NCBI GenBank assembly: GCA_016707705.1
Contig: JADJHD010000003.1
Coordinates: forward strand, 158,436 to 222,435
DNA length: 64,000 nucleotides
Source: Bacteroidales bacterium
Lineage (GTDB): Bacteria; Bacteroidota; Bacteroidia; Bacteroidales; UBA4417
Reading direction: 5' to 3'
Both the position numbers and the translations under genes were made by a program. Below the pieces are notes generated by a model. The model was not told where the DNA came from and made no database searches. It worked only from the letters and a program-made list of their open reading frames with translations. Position 1 is the stretch's first letter; each line of letters begins with the position of its first letter. Positions 55,048 to 64,000 of the stretch are shown here, one piece after another.

Positions 55048-56568
55048 ATGGCACAAAACGAAGAAGTTTTCAAAAAAATCATTTCCCATGCCAAGGAGTA
55101 TGGGTTTGTATTCCAGTCGAGTGAAATTTACGACGGACTAAGCGCTGTTTATGATTACGGTCAGAATGGTGTTGAATTAAAGAACAATATCAAGCAGTAC
55201 TGGTGGAAGGCTATGGTCCAGCATCAGGAGAATATTGTTGGAATTGATTCAGCAATCTTTATGCATCCTACAATCTGGAAGGCTTCCGGACACGTGGACG
55301 CATTTAATGACCCCTTGATTGATAATAAGGATTCAAAGAAAAGATACAGGGCTGACGTCCTGATAGAAGATCAGTTTGCCAAATGGCAGGATAAGATCGA
55401 CAAGGAAGTTGAAAAGGCTGAGAAGCGTTTCGGTGAAGCATTTGATAAGGCTCAGTTCCTTGCTACCAATCCACGCGTTCTGGAATATCAGGCCAAGATT
55501 GACACCGCCAGCAAGCGTTTCTATGGCGCCATGGAAAATAATGACCTGGCAGATGTTAAGAAGCTGATTGAGGAATTGGAGATTGTTTGTCCGGTAAGCG
55601 GTTCACGCAACTGGACGGAAGTAAGGCAGTTCAATCTGATGTTCAGTACCCAGATGGGTTCTGTTACCGAAGATTCAAATACCCTTTACCTCAGGCCTGA
55701 AACAGCTCAGGGGATCTTTGTGAACTACCTGAATGTGCAGAAAACCGGTCGTATGAAAATACCTTTCGGAATTGCACAGATTGGAAAAGCTTTCAGAAAT
55801 GAGATTGTTGCCAGACAGTTTATTTTCCGCATGCGCGAATTCGAGCAGATGGAAATGCAGTTCTTCGTCCGCCCCGGAACCGAACTTGAATGGTTCGAAA
55901 AATGGAAGGAGACACGCCTGAACTGGCATCTTTCCCTGGGTATACCTTCAGCAAAATATCGTTTCCACAAGCACGAAAAACTGGCTCATTACGCTAATGC
56001 AGCCGTTGATATAGAATTTGAATTCCCATTTGGTTTCAAGGAACTGGAAGGTATTCACTCACGAACCGATTTCGACCTTTCTTCACATCAGAAATTCTCC
56101 GGAAAGAAGATCACCTACTTCGATCCTGAACTGAATGAGACCTATGTCCCCTATGTAATTGAAACTTCCATTGGTCTTGACCGTACTTTCCTTGCGATGC
56201 TGAGTCACGCATATACAGAGGAAAAACTGGAGGATGGTTCCGAGAGAGTGGTTATGAAACTGCCTGCAGTTCTGGCTCCGATTAAATGTGGTATTCTTCC
56301 GCTGGTTGCCAAGGATGGACTTCCTGAAAAAGCCCGTGAAATCATGGATACCCTCAAGTACGATTATATGGTGCAGTTTGAGGAAAAGGATTCCATCGGG
56401 AAGCGCTACCGCCGTCACGATGCCATCGGTACCCCATATTGCATCACCATCGACCATCAGACGCTGGAAGATAACACCGTTACCATCCGCGACCGTGATA
56501 CCATGCAGCAGGAGAGAATCAGCGTCGATAAAATTGACGAAATCCTTCGCAAAAAGATTCGTTCCTGA
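55048..56568 (+). CDS. glyS: Glycyl-tRNA synthetase (alpha2 type)
   Basis: I start at 55048 (MAQNEEVFKKIISHA), since the -7 box TACCTTTG lies just upstream and the extra 24 residues from 54976 look like leader translation. The 506-residue class II enzyme shows GVELKNNIKQYWW, motif 2-like RNEIVARQFIFRMREFEQMEMQ and motif 3 IETSIGLDRTFLA. It charges tRNA-Gly with glycine. It is divergent from DUF3109, monocistronic and followed by a terminator at 56589-56617. Confidence 0.96.
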   Translation: MAQNEEVFKKIISHAKEYGFVFQSSEIYDGLSAVYDYGQNGVELKNNIKQYWWKAMVQHQENIVGIDSAIFMHPTIWKASGHVDAFNDPLIDNKDSKKRYRADVLIEDQFAKWQDKIDKEVEKAEKRFGEAFDKAQFLATNPRVLEYQAKIDTASKRFYGAMENNDLADVKKLIEELEIVCPVSGSRNWTEVRQFNLMFSTQMGSVTEDSNTLYLRPETAQGIFVNYLNVQKTGRMKIPFGIAQIGKAFRNEIVARQFIFRMREFEQMEMQFFVRPGTELEWFEKWKETRLNWHLSLGIPSAKYRFHKHEKLAHYANAAVDIEFEFPFGFKELEGIHSRTDFDLSSHQKFSGKKITYFDPELNETYVPYVIETSIGLDRTFLAMLSHAYTEEKLEDGSERVVMKLPAVLAPIKCGILPLVAKDGLPEKAREIMDTLKYDYMVQFEEKDSIGKRYRRHDAIGTPYCITIDHQTLEDNTVTIRDRDTMQQERISVDKIDEILRKKIRS

Positions 56569-56588
56569 TCTCAGGATAAATTATAGTT

Positions 56589-56617
56589 AAGGAGGCAAAT
56601 CTGGCCTCCTTTTTTTA
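56589..56617 (+). terminator. Intrinsic terminator after glyS
   Basis: AAGGAGGC / GCCTCCTT stem followed by seven T residues. Confidence 0.85.
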
Positions 56618-56928
56618 TGCTCAAAATTTTTTGAGATTAAAACCAAGGCTCATTTCCCTGCAGAAGTGACATTTTCAGGAAATCTTGATTAAATTTGTAT
56701 ACAATCTCCGGCGAAATGATAATTCCTCTCATTTCTACTCTCTTTCACAACAACGGTAAAGGTCTTTACTGCTGCTGGATGAATTGATCCTTCCCAGTTT
56801 TGATTTCTGTAATCACAGCATGGTTTGCATATCTGGTGCAAAACCTGATTGGTTGGGCTTGTTCCCTTTAACCAATCTGATACTGAAGCATATAATTTCA
56901 TTGGTCAGCTCAACGCAATTCATTGATC
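56618..56928. other. Gap upstream of the glycyl radical enzyme
   Basis: No certain gene. A 70-codon minus-strand frame at 56689-56901 (starts MKLYASVSDW) has no known motif and is probably spurious. No clear promoter was recognised. Confidence 0.3.
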
Positions 56929-59385
56929 ATGTTTGAAAAAGTAAAAAAACACAGCAGCGAGCCGGAACGCCATGCAGGCAGAGAAGGGAATTTCTATCCT
57001 GAAGGCAAAAAGAGGCCGGGAATGAATGCCAGGATTCAAAGGCTGAGGGAAGAGAGTGTTAACACTACTCCCACTTTATCCATTGAAAGGGCGCTTATTG
57101 AGACTGCCTTCTACCAGGGGAATCAGGGGAAGTACTCCATTCCAATGATGCGGGCCCTGAATTTCATGGAAATCTGCCGGCAAAAAACAATCTATATTGG
57201 CAAGGATGAACTGATTGTTGGGGAAAGGGGAGAAAAGCCCAAAGCCGTTTCAACGTTCCCGGAGCTCACCTGCCATTCGGTGGACGATCTGCATGTACTC
57301 AACAGCAGGGATCAGCAGCATTATTCAATCAGCGAAAAGGATATCGAAAGATATGCTGAAGAGGTTATCCCCTTCTGGACCGGACGTACACAGCGGGAGA
57401 AAATCTTCAATCATGTGCCTTCAGAATGGAGATTGGCCTATGAAGCCGGTTTGTTCACTGAGTTTATGGAACAGCGGGCTCCCGGACATACCTGCCTCGA
57501 TGGTAAAATCTACAGCAAGGGGATGCTTGACTTTAAAGCTGATATTGCCCTTGAGATAAGCAAGCTGGACTTTTTCAACGACCCCGAAGCCACTGAAAAG
57601 GAAGAGCAACTCAAGGCTATGGCCATTTCCTGTGATGCCATTATTCTTCTTGCTGAGAGGCATGCCCTTAAGGCGGAAGAGATGAGCCTTCTGGAGGAAG
57701 ATCCTCAGAGAGAAAATGAACTGAGAAGGATAGCAGAAGTTTGTCGATGGGTTCCTGCAAACGCTCCCCGCAACTTTTGGGAAGCAATTCAGATGTATTG
57801 GTTTGTCCACCTGGGAACCATCATTGAGCTGAATGGTTGGGATGCAATGAATCCCGGACATTTCGACCAGCATCTTCAGCCTTTTTATGAGAGAGAAATT
57901 GAAGCCGGAAGCCTCAAGCGAGCTGAAGCACAGGAATTGCTTTCCTGCTTCTGGATCAAGGTAAACAACCAGCCTGCACCTCCAAAGGTTGGAATAACAG
58001 CCCGTGAAAGTGGCACCTACAACGACTTTACCAACATCAATATCGGAGGTGTGAAGGCTGATGGACGAAACGGAGTGAGTGAAGTTTCTTATCTCATGCT
58101 TGATGTTATCGAAGACCTTCATATTCTTCAACCCGGAAATTCCGTTCACATTTCATCGGTAACTCCAAACCGATTCCTTCATGCTGCTGCAAGGGTTATC
58201 AGACAGGGACATGGTTATCCTTCCGTGTTCAATCCTGACATCTATATTCAGGAGATGCTTCGCTCCGGCAAGAGCCTTGAAGATGCCCGAGAGGGTGGTT
58301 GCAGCGGTTGCATCGAAGTAGGTGCTTTTGGCAAGGAGGCTTATATTCTTACTGGATATCTCAATGTTCCCAAGGTTCTGGAAATCACCCTGAACAATGG
58401 CCTGGATCCTGTTACCGGCAAGCAGGTTGGAATTGAAACCGGCGATCTGCGTGAGTTCGGCAGCTTTGAAGAAGTGTATCAGGCATTCAGAAAGCAACTG
58501 AAGTATATAATTGACCTGAAAATCAGGATCAATAATTACATCGACAGGATGTATGCACTGAATACTCCGGCAACCTTCCTCTCTGTAGTAATTGATGATT
58601 GCATTCAGAAGGGCCGGGATTATTATAATGGTGGTCCCAGGTACAATACCACTTATATACAGTGTACCGGACTGGCAACGGTTGCCGACAGCCTTTCAGT
58701 TATAAGGAAGCATGTTTTCGAAGAAGGCAATTTTTCCATGGGACATCTGCTGGATGCTGTTTCAGCCAACTTTGAGGGACAGGAAATTCTGAGAAGAAGA
58801 ATACTGAACAACACACCATTTTTCGGGAACGACGATGAATATGCCGATAGTCTTGCGCTTCGGGTATTTGATGATTTGTTTTCCCTGATTGATGGTCGTC
58901 CGAATGGAAAGGCAGGAGGAAAGTACCACCTGAATATGCTATCCACCACCTGTCATATTTATTTCGGCAAGGTGCTGGGAGCTACTCCAAATGGGCGACT
59001 ATCCGGAAAGTCGATATCTGACGGCACTTCACCCTCGCATGGCTGTGATGTGAATGGACCATCCGCAGTAATGAATTCTCTGGCGAAACTTGACCATGTC
59101 AAAACAGGAGGAACACTATTGAACCTGAGATTTTTGCCCAGTCTGTTAAAGAGAGATGAGGATATTTCCAAGCTTGGCAGTCTGATTCGCAGCTATTTTG
59201 CCCTGGGAGGACATCATGTGCAATTCAACATTGTGGATACGGCAACCCTTATTGCAGCCCGTGAAAACCCTGAGGAATACAGGGATTTGCTGGTTCGGAT
59301 GGCTGGTTACAGTGATTACTTCAACGATATGAATGACGACCTGAAGCAGGAAGTTATTGAGCGTACTGAAAATGAATCATTCTAA
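56929..59385 (+). CDS. hypD: Glycyl radical enzyme, trans-4-hydroxy-L-proline dehydratase type
   Basis: Start at the ATG at 56929; an upstream TTG at 56923 adds two residues. The 818-residue protein is a pyruvate-formate-lyase-like glycyl radical enzyme. The thiyl Cys461 with Glu463 is in GCIEVGAFGKEAYILTGY, matching the CxE pattern of hydroxyproline dehydratase HypD rather than the CC pair of PFL. The glycyl radical loop is RMAGYSDYF with Gly793 near the C-terminus. HypD removes water from trans-4-hydroxyproline to give pyrroline-5-carboxylate. The activase starts 3 bases after the stop. A hypothesis of another diol or amine eliminase remains open; the fit to HypD is the best. Confidence 0.85.
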   Translation: MFEKVKKHSSEPERHAGREGNFYPEGKKRPGMNARIQRLREESVNTTPTLSIERALIETAFYQGNQGKYSIPMMRALNFMEICRQKTIYIGKDELIVGERGEKPKAVSTFPELTCHSVDDLHVLNSRDQQHYSISEKDIERYAEEVIPFWTGRTQREKIFNHVPSEWRLAYEAGLFTEFMEQRAPGHTCLDGKIYSKGMLDFKADIALEISKLDFFNDPEATEKEEQLKAMAISCDAIILLAERHALKAEEMSLLEEDPQRENELRRIAEVCRWVPANAPRNFWEAIQMYWFVHLGTIIELNGWDAMNPGHFDQHLQPFYEREIEAGSLKRAEAQELLSCFWIKVNNQPAPPKVGITARESGTYNDFTNINIGGVKADGRNGVSEVSYLMLDVIEDLHILQPGNSVHISSVTPNRFLHAAARVIRQGHGYPSVFNPDIYIQEMLRSGKSLEDAREGGCSGCIEVGAFGKEAYILTGYLNVPKVLEITLNNGLDPVTGKQVGIETGDLREFGSFEEVYQAFRKQLKYIIDLKIRINNYIDRMYALNTPATFLSVVIDDCIQKGRDYYNGGPRYNTTYIQCTGLATVADSLSVIRKHVFEEGNFSMGHLLDAVSANFEGQEILRRRILNNTPFFGNDDEYADSLALRVFDDLFSLIDGRPNGKAGGKYHLNMLSTTCHIYFGKVLGATPNGRLSGKSISDGTSPSHGCDVNGPSAVMNSLAKLDHVKTGGTLLNLRFLPSLLKRDEDISKLGSLIRSYFALGGHHVQFNIVDTATLIAARENPEEYRDLLVRMAGYSDYFNDMNDDLKQEVIERTENESF

Positions 59386-59388
59386 ACG

Positions 59389-60303
59389 ATGATACACACC
59401 AGCCTCATTTTCGACATTAAGCGCTATTCCATCAATGATGGTCCGGGGATTCGTGTCACCGTTTTCTTCAAGGGTTGTCCGTTAAAATGCGACTGGTGTC
59501 ATAATCCCGAAAGTCAGTCAGGTAAGAAGCAAAAGCTCTATAGTTTCAGTAAGTGTATTGGTTGCGGTGCCTGTGTTGGAATATGTCCGGAGAATGCCCT
59601 GTTTATGGAGGATAACGGAAATATTGTTACAGATAATTCACTCTGCACCCTCTGTGGGAAATGTGCCAAAGTTTGTCCGACAAAAGCCATTGAAATGAGT
59701 GGTCGGAAGGAAACAGTTGAAAGCATTATGAAAGCAATCCGGAAGGAGACTGTCCAGATGGATACCTCCGGTGGAGGCGTAACCTTTTCGGGTGGTGAGC
59801 CGCTGCAACATCCCGAAATGCTGAAGGATCTTCTGAAGGTTTGCGGAGAGGAGGGAATTCATCGGGCTGTGGATACCTCAGGATTTGCATCAACTGAATT
59901 AATGATGGAAGTCGCTTGCGAAACCGATTTATTCCTCTATGACCTGAAGCTGATGAATTCTGAGAAACACCGGCAGTTTACCGGTGTTCCGAATGAGCTG
60001 ATACTTGATAATCTTCAGAAACTGGCAGATGAAGGTAAGAACATCATTATCCGGGTTCCATTGATTGAAGGTGTAAATACTGATGAAGAGAATTTCGTTC
60101 AGCTCACTGCTTTCATCTCCGGCCTTCCTGAAAATGCCCGGGTTGTTAATCTTCTGCCTTATCATTCCATTGCCTCAGTTAAGTATACCAAACTGGGAGA
60201 GGTTTATGATGAGGGAATTATGAGGGCACCTGATACCGAAAGGATAGAATATTTGCTGAATATGCTTCTTAATGCCGGAATTAAAGCGAGTGTGGGAGGG
60301 TGA
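59389..60303 (+). CDS. hypE: Glycyl radical enzyme activase (radical SAM)
   Basis: The 304-residue radical SAM protein has the CxxxCxxC cluster motif CPLKCDWC (Cys30, 34, 37) and two ferredoxin-type motifs CIGCGACVGIC (from Cys56) and CTLCGKCAKVC (from Cys86), as in PflA-like activases with an inserted double-cluster domain. It abstracts hydrogen from the glycyl loop of its partner using SAM. It starts 3 bases after the glycyl radical enzyme, which is a typical activase position. No promoter lies between. Confidence 0.9.
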   Translation: MIHTSLIFDIKRYSINDGPGIRVTVFFKGCPLKCDWCHNPESQSGKKQKLYSFSKCIGCGACVGICPENALFMEDNGNIVTDNSLCTLCGKCAKVCPTKAIEMSGRKETVESIMKAIRKETVQMDTSGGGVTFSGGEPLQHPEMLKDLLKVCGEEGIHRAVDTSGFASTELMMEVACETDLFLYDLKLMNSEKHRQFTGVPNELILDNLQKLADEGKNIIIRVPLIEGVNTDEENFVQLTAFISGLPENARVVNLLPYHSIASVKYTKLGEVYDEGIMRAPDTERIEYLLNMLLNAGIKASVGG

Positions 60304-60304
60304 G

Positions 60305-60320
60305 TCCGCCGGCTGGCGGA
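60305..60320. repeat. Dispersed GC palindrome TCCGCCGGCTGGCGGA
   Basis: Identical to the copy at 54125-54140; it begins two bases after the activase stop codon. Confidence 0.6.
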
Positions 60321-60437
60321 TGAGATGGAGAGAGGGGGGGGGATGCCGTCAGGGTTTAGAAAGAAGGTTAATGTTTGAGGTGACGGATGGAGATTTGAAA
60401 ATGTGATAATTCGGTAATTTGAGAATTAGGGAATGAG

Positions 60438-60453
60438 TCCGCCGGCTGGTGGA
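60438..60453. repeat. Dispersed GC palindrome TCCGCCGGCTGGTGGA
   Basis: One-base variant of the copy at 60305-60320. Confidence 0.5.
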
Positions 60454-61057
60454 ATCCGTGTTCTATTCAATGCTACTTTCACAATCTGCCACATAGATCC
60501 CCGAACTCCGACAATCGAGACTAACAACTAAAAACTAACAACTAACAACTCAAACAGGCACAACCTTTCCCTTTGATCCAGTAATCTGCCAACTGTTAAG
60601 ATTTATGAGATTGAGAGGATAAGAACGGGGATTATAGCGTAACTTTATACAATTGAAACCGTGGTGAATGAATTAAAACCTAATGAATTGCAGTAGCGTC
60701 GGGCTTTTAAAATACTCATCTTAAATGCACGAACATATTGATGAGATTGAGTATATTTGAAGTCCTCCTTTTACCAGATCGAAAACCCATTCATCAAAAA
60801 AAGGACAATTCTGAATTATTGAAAGTGTAGAGAGAATCATAGTATTTTGATTCCGGGGTGAAGCATCATTTATTTGATGCCAATTTAAGGTTTGATATTT
60901 GAATTAGGCAGCTGAAATGCAGGTTAAGCTGTTCATGTATAGATACTCACCTGCACTTCTTCTTCTTGGAAACTCGGGCTCATTCCTTTGTTAGAAAAAG
61001 GGTGAAAATTCTGCCGGTTCATCATGCTTGATTCCAAATTATTTCAATTTTTGGCAC

Positions 61058-63598
61058 ATGAAGGTGCACTTATTGTTTCTTCTGATTTTACTCCTCTCTG
61101 CTTTTCCAAAACATGGATACACGGGAATTGGACGGATTAATAATCTTTGTCCGGAGCTGATTGGATTATCGGAAACTGCCAATGATATCACACATTCTTC
61201 TGCACGAACCCTAAATCAGGAGTACCAGCTAACCATTTCGAATGATATTCAGATATCGCCAAATATTCTGGAATTTGATATAGAGTTGTTTAATCCGGAT
61301 ACCATTCAGGATCTGGAATTGGCTCAGCTTGAAATAGTACTGTCCTTAAATCCCGCAATACTAAACAGTGGACAATTAACAGCCATAATCAAAAATGGCA
61401 GCTCGGAACTCAGTCTTTTGCAGCGCCCGGTGTCCATAACTTTTGACTCCTTGTCTTCAATTATTCATCTCCTTCCGCAGCCATTACCCGGTGCGGGAAA
61501 TGGAAGCATTATTTCTGAGGATTCCACCAACAGGACCAGAGTATGCAGGATCAGACTTATTAATTCAGTTCCCTGGGCAACGGCATCTGCTGATATTGGA
61601 TTTGTGCTGCCTCCTGAATTCCTTTCTACCAATATTCAGGAATATGAGAATGGTGTTTCAGGCAGCATGGCTGTCAATACCATAAATTGCTACAGTTCTG
61701 CCTTGAATTTAACTCTCAATTTTCCGGCTCCCCCATTTCCTGAGCACTTTTCAGTTAACGGGGGAGGCATCTATTGTCAGGATGATTTCCCTGCAACGGT
61801 AGGGTTGAATGGTTCAGAGACAGGAGTCACTTATCGCTTGTATAAGGATAATTCATTGGTTGATTATCTTGACGGAACAGGCGCGGCTATTGGCTGGGAA
61901 TGCAATGATACCGGAGAGTACAGTATAGATGCCGTAAATGCGGCTGGAGTAGTTCAAATGGATGGGGTTGCTTTGATTCAGATTCATCCGGAGCCAACAA
62001 CTTTTCTTGCTGCTTCCGGCAATGCTGTTTGCGATGGTACAGTAGTCAACCTCATAGCCTATACAACAAATCCGGGCAATGCCGGGGAATATACCTGGTG
62101 GATCAGTGCGCAGGGAAATTCCAGCATGGTTGTGACCAATACACCCCAATACTCATTTGTTCCAACTTCACTCACCTATATTAGCGTGGATTACAATGAA
62201 TCCAGTCCGTGCAATTACATAGCTGAGTCAAATACGGTAGAAGTCATGATTCTTCCACCTTCGTTGGGCGGATCAGTAACAGGTTCCGGGACTATCTATC
62301 TTGGGAATGCAACAGAGACACTTCATCTGATTAATCAGAGTGGGACTGTTCTCAAATGGCAGAAGTCCTGCAATAGAGATGTATGGACTGATATTTCAAA
62401 TACCGGGACAGAATATTCGGAGATACCCTCAAATGCAGGTTTTTGGAGTTATCGGGCAATAGTTGGCAATGGAGAATGTCCGGCTGATACTTCAGAATCT
62501 GCAGTAATCCAGGTACTCAACAGATCATTGGAGGTGAAGGTTTTTCCACAGGGGATCTACAATCCGATTACAGAATCACTCAATAAGGCACAGGATGGAC
62601 ATAGTGACCGATTCCAGAGTGATACTGCTGATATTGTAAGTTTGAGATTGGTTCAAGTGGCACCACCATATGCTGAAGCCTTTGCCTTTCATAATATTTC
62701 TATCCCTGCCAGTGGAAACATAAGGGTTGAATTGTCGGCTGAAATGCAAGGCTCCTATTATCTGGTAATTAATCATCGCAATAGTATAGAAACATGGAGT
62801 GCAAGCCCTGTTTCACTTGCAGGGAATACTGTTTCCTACAATTTTACAACCGGAGCAAATAAAGCCTATGGTTACAATTTGCTTAGGGCAGGAAACGCCT
62901 GGGTTCTTTATGGGGGCGATGTGAATCAGGATGGATTGATAGATTCGGATGATATGATTCCGGTTGATAATTTCACTGCACAGTTTCAAACAGGCTATAT
63001 CCCTGAAGACGCAAACGGGGATGGATTGATTGACGCCAGCGACATGATGATCGTGGATAATAATTCCCGCAATTTTGTGAGTTCTGTATTTCCATATGCG
63101 CAAGAATTACCTGTTGTTCTGGGATTTCCAGTCCATCATGTTTCCGAATCTGATGCCAGTTGCATGGCGGAGGTTCTTTCACAGGGCAGTTCTCCCATTA
63201 CTGCAAGGGGAATATGCTGGAGTTTTACTCCAAATCCATCAATCAATGATCAGCATACTATTGAACCCGGCACAACAGGTTCTTTTGAAAGCAATTTGCC
63301 GGGACTCACTGCCGGCACACATTTCTACTTCAGGGCATATGCCAGTAATAACTCAGGTACTGCCTATGGTGAGATATTCAGCTTTACAACCCTTAGTCCC
63401 GAAGGAATTACTTACAATGCTCTCCCATTGGTAACTTACGGGAATCAGACCTATAATACAGTTCTAATCGGAAGCCAGGTTTGGATGAGGGAAAACCTGA
63501 ATTTCGGGACTATGATCAGCTATAATCAAAATCAGACTGATAACGGGATTACTGAAAAGCATTGCTATGATAATGATGAAGTCAACTGTGGTGATTAG
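61058..63598 (+). CDS. Exported FISUMP-domain surface protein, cut by in-frame TAG
   Basis: Start chosen at ATG 61058, the beginning of a signal peptide (MKVHLLFLLILLLSAFPKHG); a TTG at 61028 is earlier. The 846-residue part up to the TAG at 63596-63598 has beta-sandwich regions (SVNGGGIYC, TEYSEIPSNAGFW), then two dockerin-like calcium loops, GGDVNQDGLIDSDD and DANGDGLIDASD (about 620-665), then an Fn3-like domain (GICWSFTPNPS... to EIFSFTT), and the start of a FISUMP domain (GSQVWMRENL). The TAG stands in place of the tyrosine expected in the conserved NC..YGAMYQWNE block. The frame stays open beyond it, so the protein is either truncated, read through, or damaged by a single substitution. 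Confidence 0.75.
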   Translation: MKVHLLFLLILLLSAFPKHGYTGIGRINNLCPELIGLSETANDITHSSARTLNQEYQLTISNDIQISPNILEFDIELFNPDTIQDLELAQLEIVLSLNPAILNSGQLTAIIKNGSSELSLLQRPVSITFDSLSSIIHLLPQPLPGAGNGSIISEDSTNRTRVCRIRLINSVPWATASADIGFVLPPEFLSTNIQEYENGVSGSMAVNTINCYSSALNLTLNFPAPPFPEHFSVNGGGIYCQDDFPATVGLNGSETGVTYRLYKDNSLVDYLDGTGAAIGWECNDTGEYSIDAVNAAGVVQMDGVALIQIHPEPTTFLAASGNAVCDGTVVNLIAYTTNPGNAGEYTWWISAQGNSSMVVTNTPQYSFVPTSLTYISVDYNESSPCNYIAESNTVEVMILPPSLGGSVTGSGTIYLGNATETLHLINQSGTVLKWQKSCNRDVWTDISNTGTEYSEIPSNAGFWSYRAIVGNGECPADTSESAVIQVLNRSLEVKVFPQGIYNPITESLNKAQDGHSDRFQSDTADIVSLRLVQVAPPYAEAFAFHNISIPASGNIRVELSAEMQGSYYLVINHRNSIETWSASPVSLAGNTVSYNFTTGANKAYGYNLLRAGNAWVLYGGDVNQDGLIDSDDMIPVDNFTAQFQTGYIPEDANGDGLIDASDMMIVDNNSRNFVSSVFPYAQELPVVLGFPVHHVSESDASCMAEVLSQGSSPITARGICWSFTPNPSINDQHTIEPGTTGSFESNLPGLTAGTHFYFRAYASNNSGTAYGEIFSFTTLSPEGITYNALPLVTYGNQTYNTVLIGSQVWMRENLNFGTMISYNQNQTDNGITEKHCYDNDEVNCGD

Positions 63599-64000
63599 GG
63601 AGCAATGTACCAATGGAATGAGGCAATGCAATATGCAAGTTATAATTCTACCCGGGGTCTATGTCCTGTAGGCTGGCATTTTGCTTCCAGGGATGAGTGG
63701 AATAGTCTGACAGCTTATTTAGGTGGAGAAAATATTGCAGCAAAAAAGCTAAAGGAAGCAGGAACCAAGCATTGGCTGGATTTCAATGTAGCTACCAACG
63801 AATCAGGTTTCTCAGCCTTGCCTAGCAACAAGCAGGGGTATCAGGGCTATTGGATTTGTTCATCGCTTTGTGATCCGGGAGCAGCATCAAATAGAGTGAT
63901 GTGGTTTTTTTCATCTCAGCTGGAAAGGGACTATGGCTGTTCCAAGTCTGGATCTCTTTATGAGGGCAGTGTTAGATGCATCATGGACGACAGCCTTACT
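63599..64000 (+). pseudogene. Rest of the FISUMP domain after the in-frame TAG, cut by window edge
   Basis: The same reading frame continues with GAMYQWNEAMQYAS, GLCPVGWHFASRDEW, ATNESGFSALPS and GSVRCIMDDSLT, the hallmark of the Fibrobacter-type FISUMP domain. It stays open to the window end. No independent start is apparent. Function of FISUMP domains is not known; they are thought to be surface adhesion modules. Confidence 0.65.

Larger units (their letters stand above)
60304..61057. other. Gap with GC palindromes and CTAACAA repeats
   Basis: No gene found. The TCCGCCGGCTGGCGGA palindromes at 60305-60320 and 60438-60453 (one base different) and CTAACAA-type repeats near 60521-60550 mirror the gap after atpG. 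No promoter recognised for the next gene. Confidence 0.5.

Noticed and set aside
56689..56901. 70-codon minus-strand frame upstream of the glycyl radical enzyme
   Set aside because: No known motif, signal peptide or promoter; probably chance.

Overview
The window looks like chromosomal DNA of a Bacteroidota bacterium, probably an environmental Bacteroidales-type heterotroph. Supporting signs are several exported proteins with type IX secretion (T9SS) C-terminal sorting tails, many TAnnTTTG (-7) promoter boxes, an a-c-b-delta-alpha-gamma ATP synthase operon lacking beta and epsilon, an EF-G paralogue of the Bacteroides EF-G2 type, lipoproteins with SCKK/ACKK-like lipoboxes, and a FISUMP-domain protein. 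No phage, plasmid, CRISPR or transposase genes were seen.

Layout. 1-12.1 kb is a peptide and amino-acid scavenging region: two exported cyanophycinase-like (S51) peptidases on the minus strand, then on the plus strand an isoaspartyl dipeptidase with an M28 peptidase, and a second plus-strand operon of a YfcC-type carrier, an M14 carboxypeptidase and an N-succinylamino-acid racemase/OSBS-family enzyme. 12-25 kb holds a lipoprotein, a POT transporter with a GH2 beta-galactosidase, small membrane, lipoprotein and regulator genes, an acyltransferase, a UMF1-type MFS protein and a secreted alpha-amylase. 25-31 kb has a giant beta-helix surface protein and a frameshifted T9SS protein. 31.6-33.7 kb has a Fic protein, then a remarkable tRNA-Asn locus: one intact tRNA-Asn, a GIY-YIG endonuclease gene that reads into a tRNA-like copy, and three tandem truncated tRNA copies in which arms are replaced by short GC-rich palindromes. 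33.7-48.4 kb holds a PfkB kinase, an EF-G2-like factor, a frameshifted alpha-2-macroglobulin, DUF3108, two Fe-S proteins, rhamnulose-1-phosphate aldolase and TadA. 48.7-54 kb is the ATP synthase operon. 54.3-60.3 kb has DUF3109, glycyl-tRNA synthetase, and a glycyl radical enzyme (hydroxyproline dehydratase type) with its activase. The window ends inside a FISUMP-domain exported protein interrupted by an in-frame TAG.

The genes fit an anaerobic or fermentative polymer degrader. Exported peptidases and glycosidases break down peptides (possibly cyanophycin or isoaspartyl peptides), starch and galactosides. Carriers import the fragments, and cytoplasmic enzymes (isoaspartyl dipeptidase, racemase, glycyl radical enzyme, aldolase) complete the breakdown. 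The most unusual structure is the tRNA-Asn array with arm-replacing palindromes. The same palindromes occur alone in other intergenic gaps. Several genes carry single-base homopolymer deletions or a premature stop, so either sequencing error or real decay must be kept in mind.
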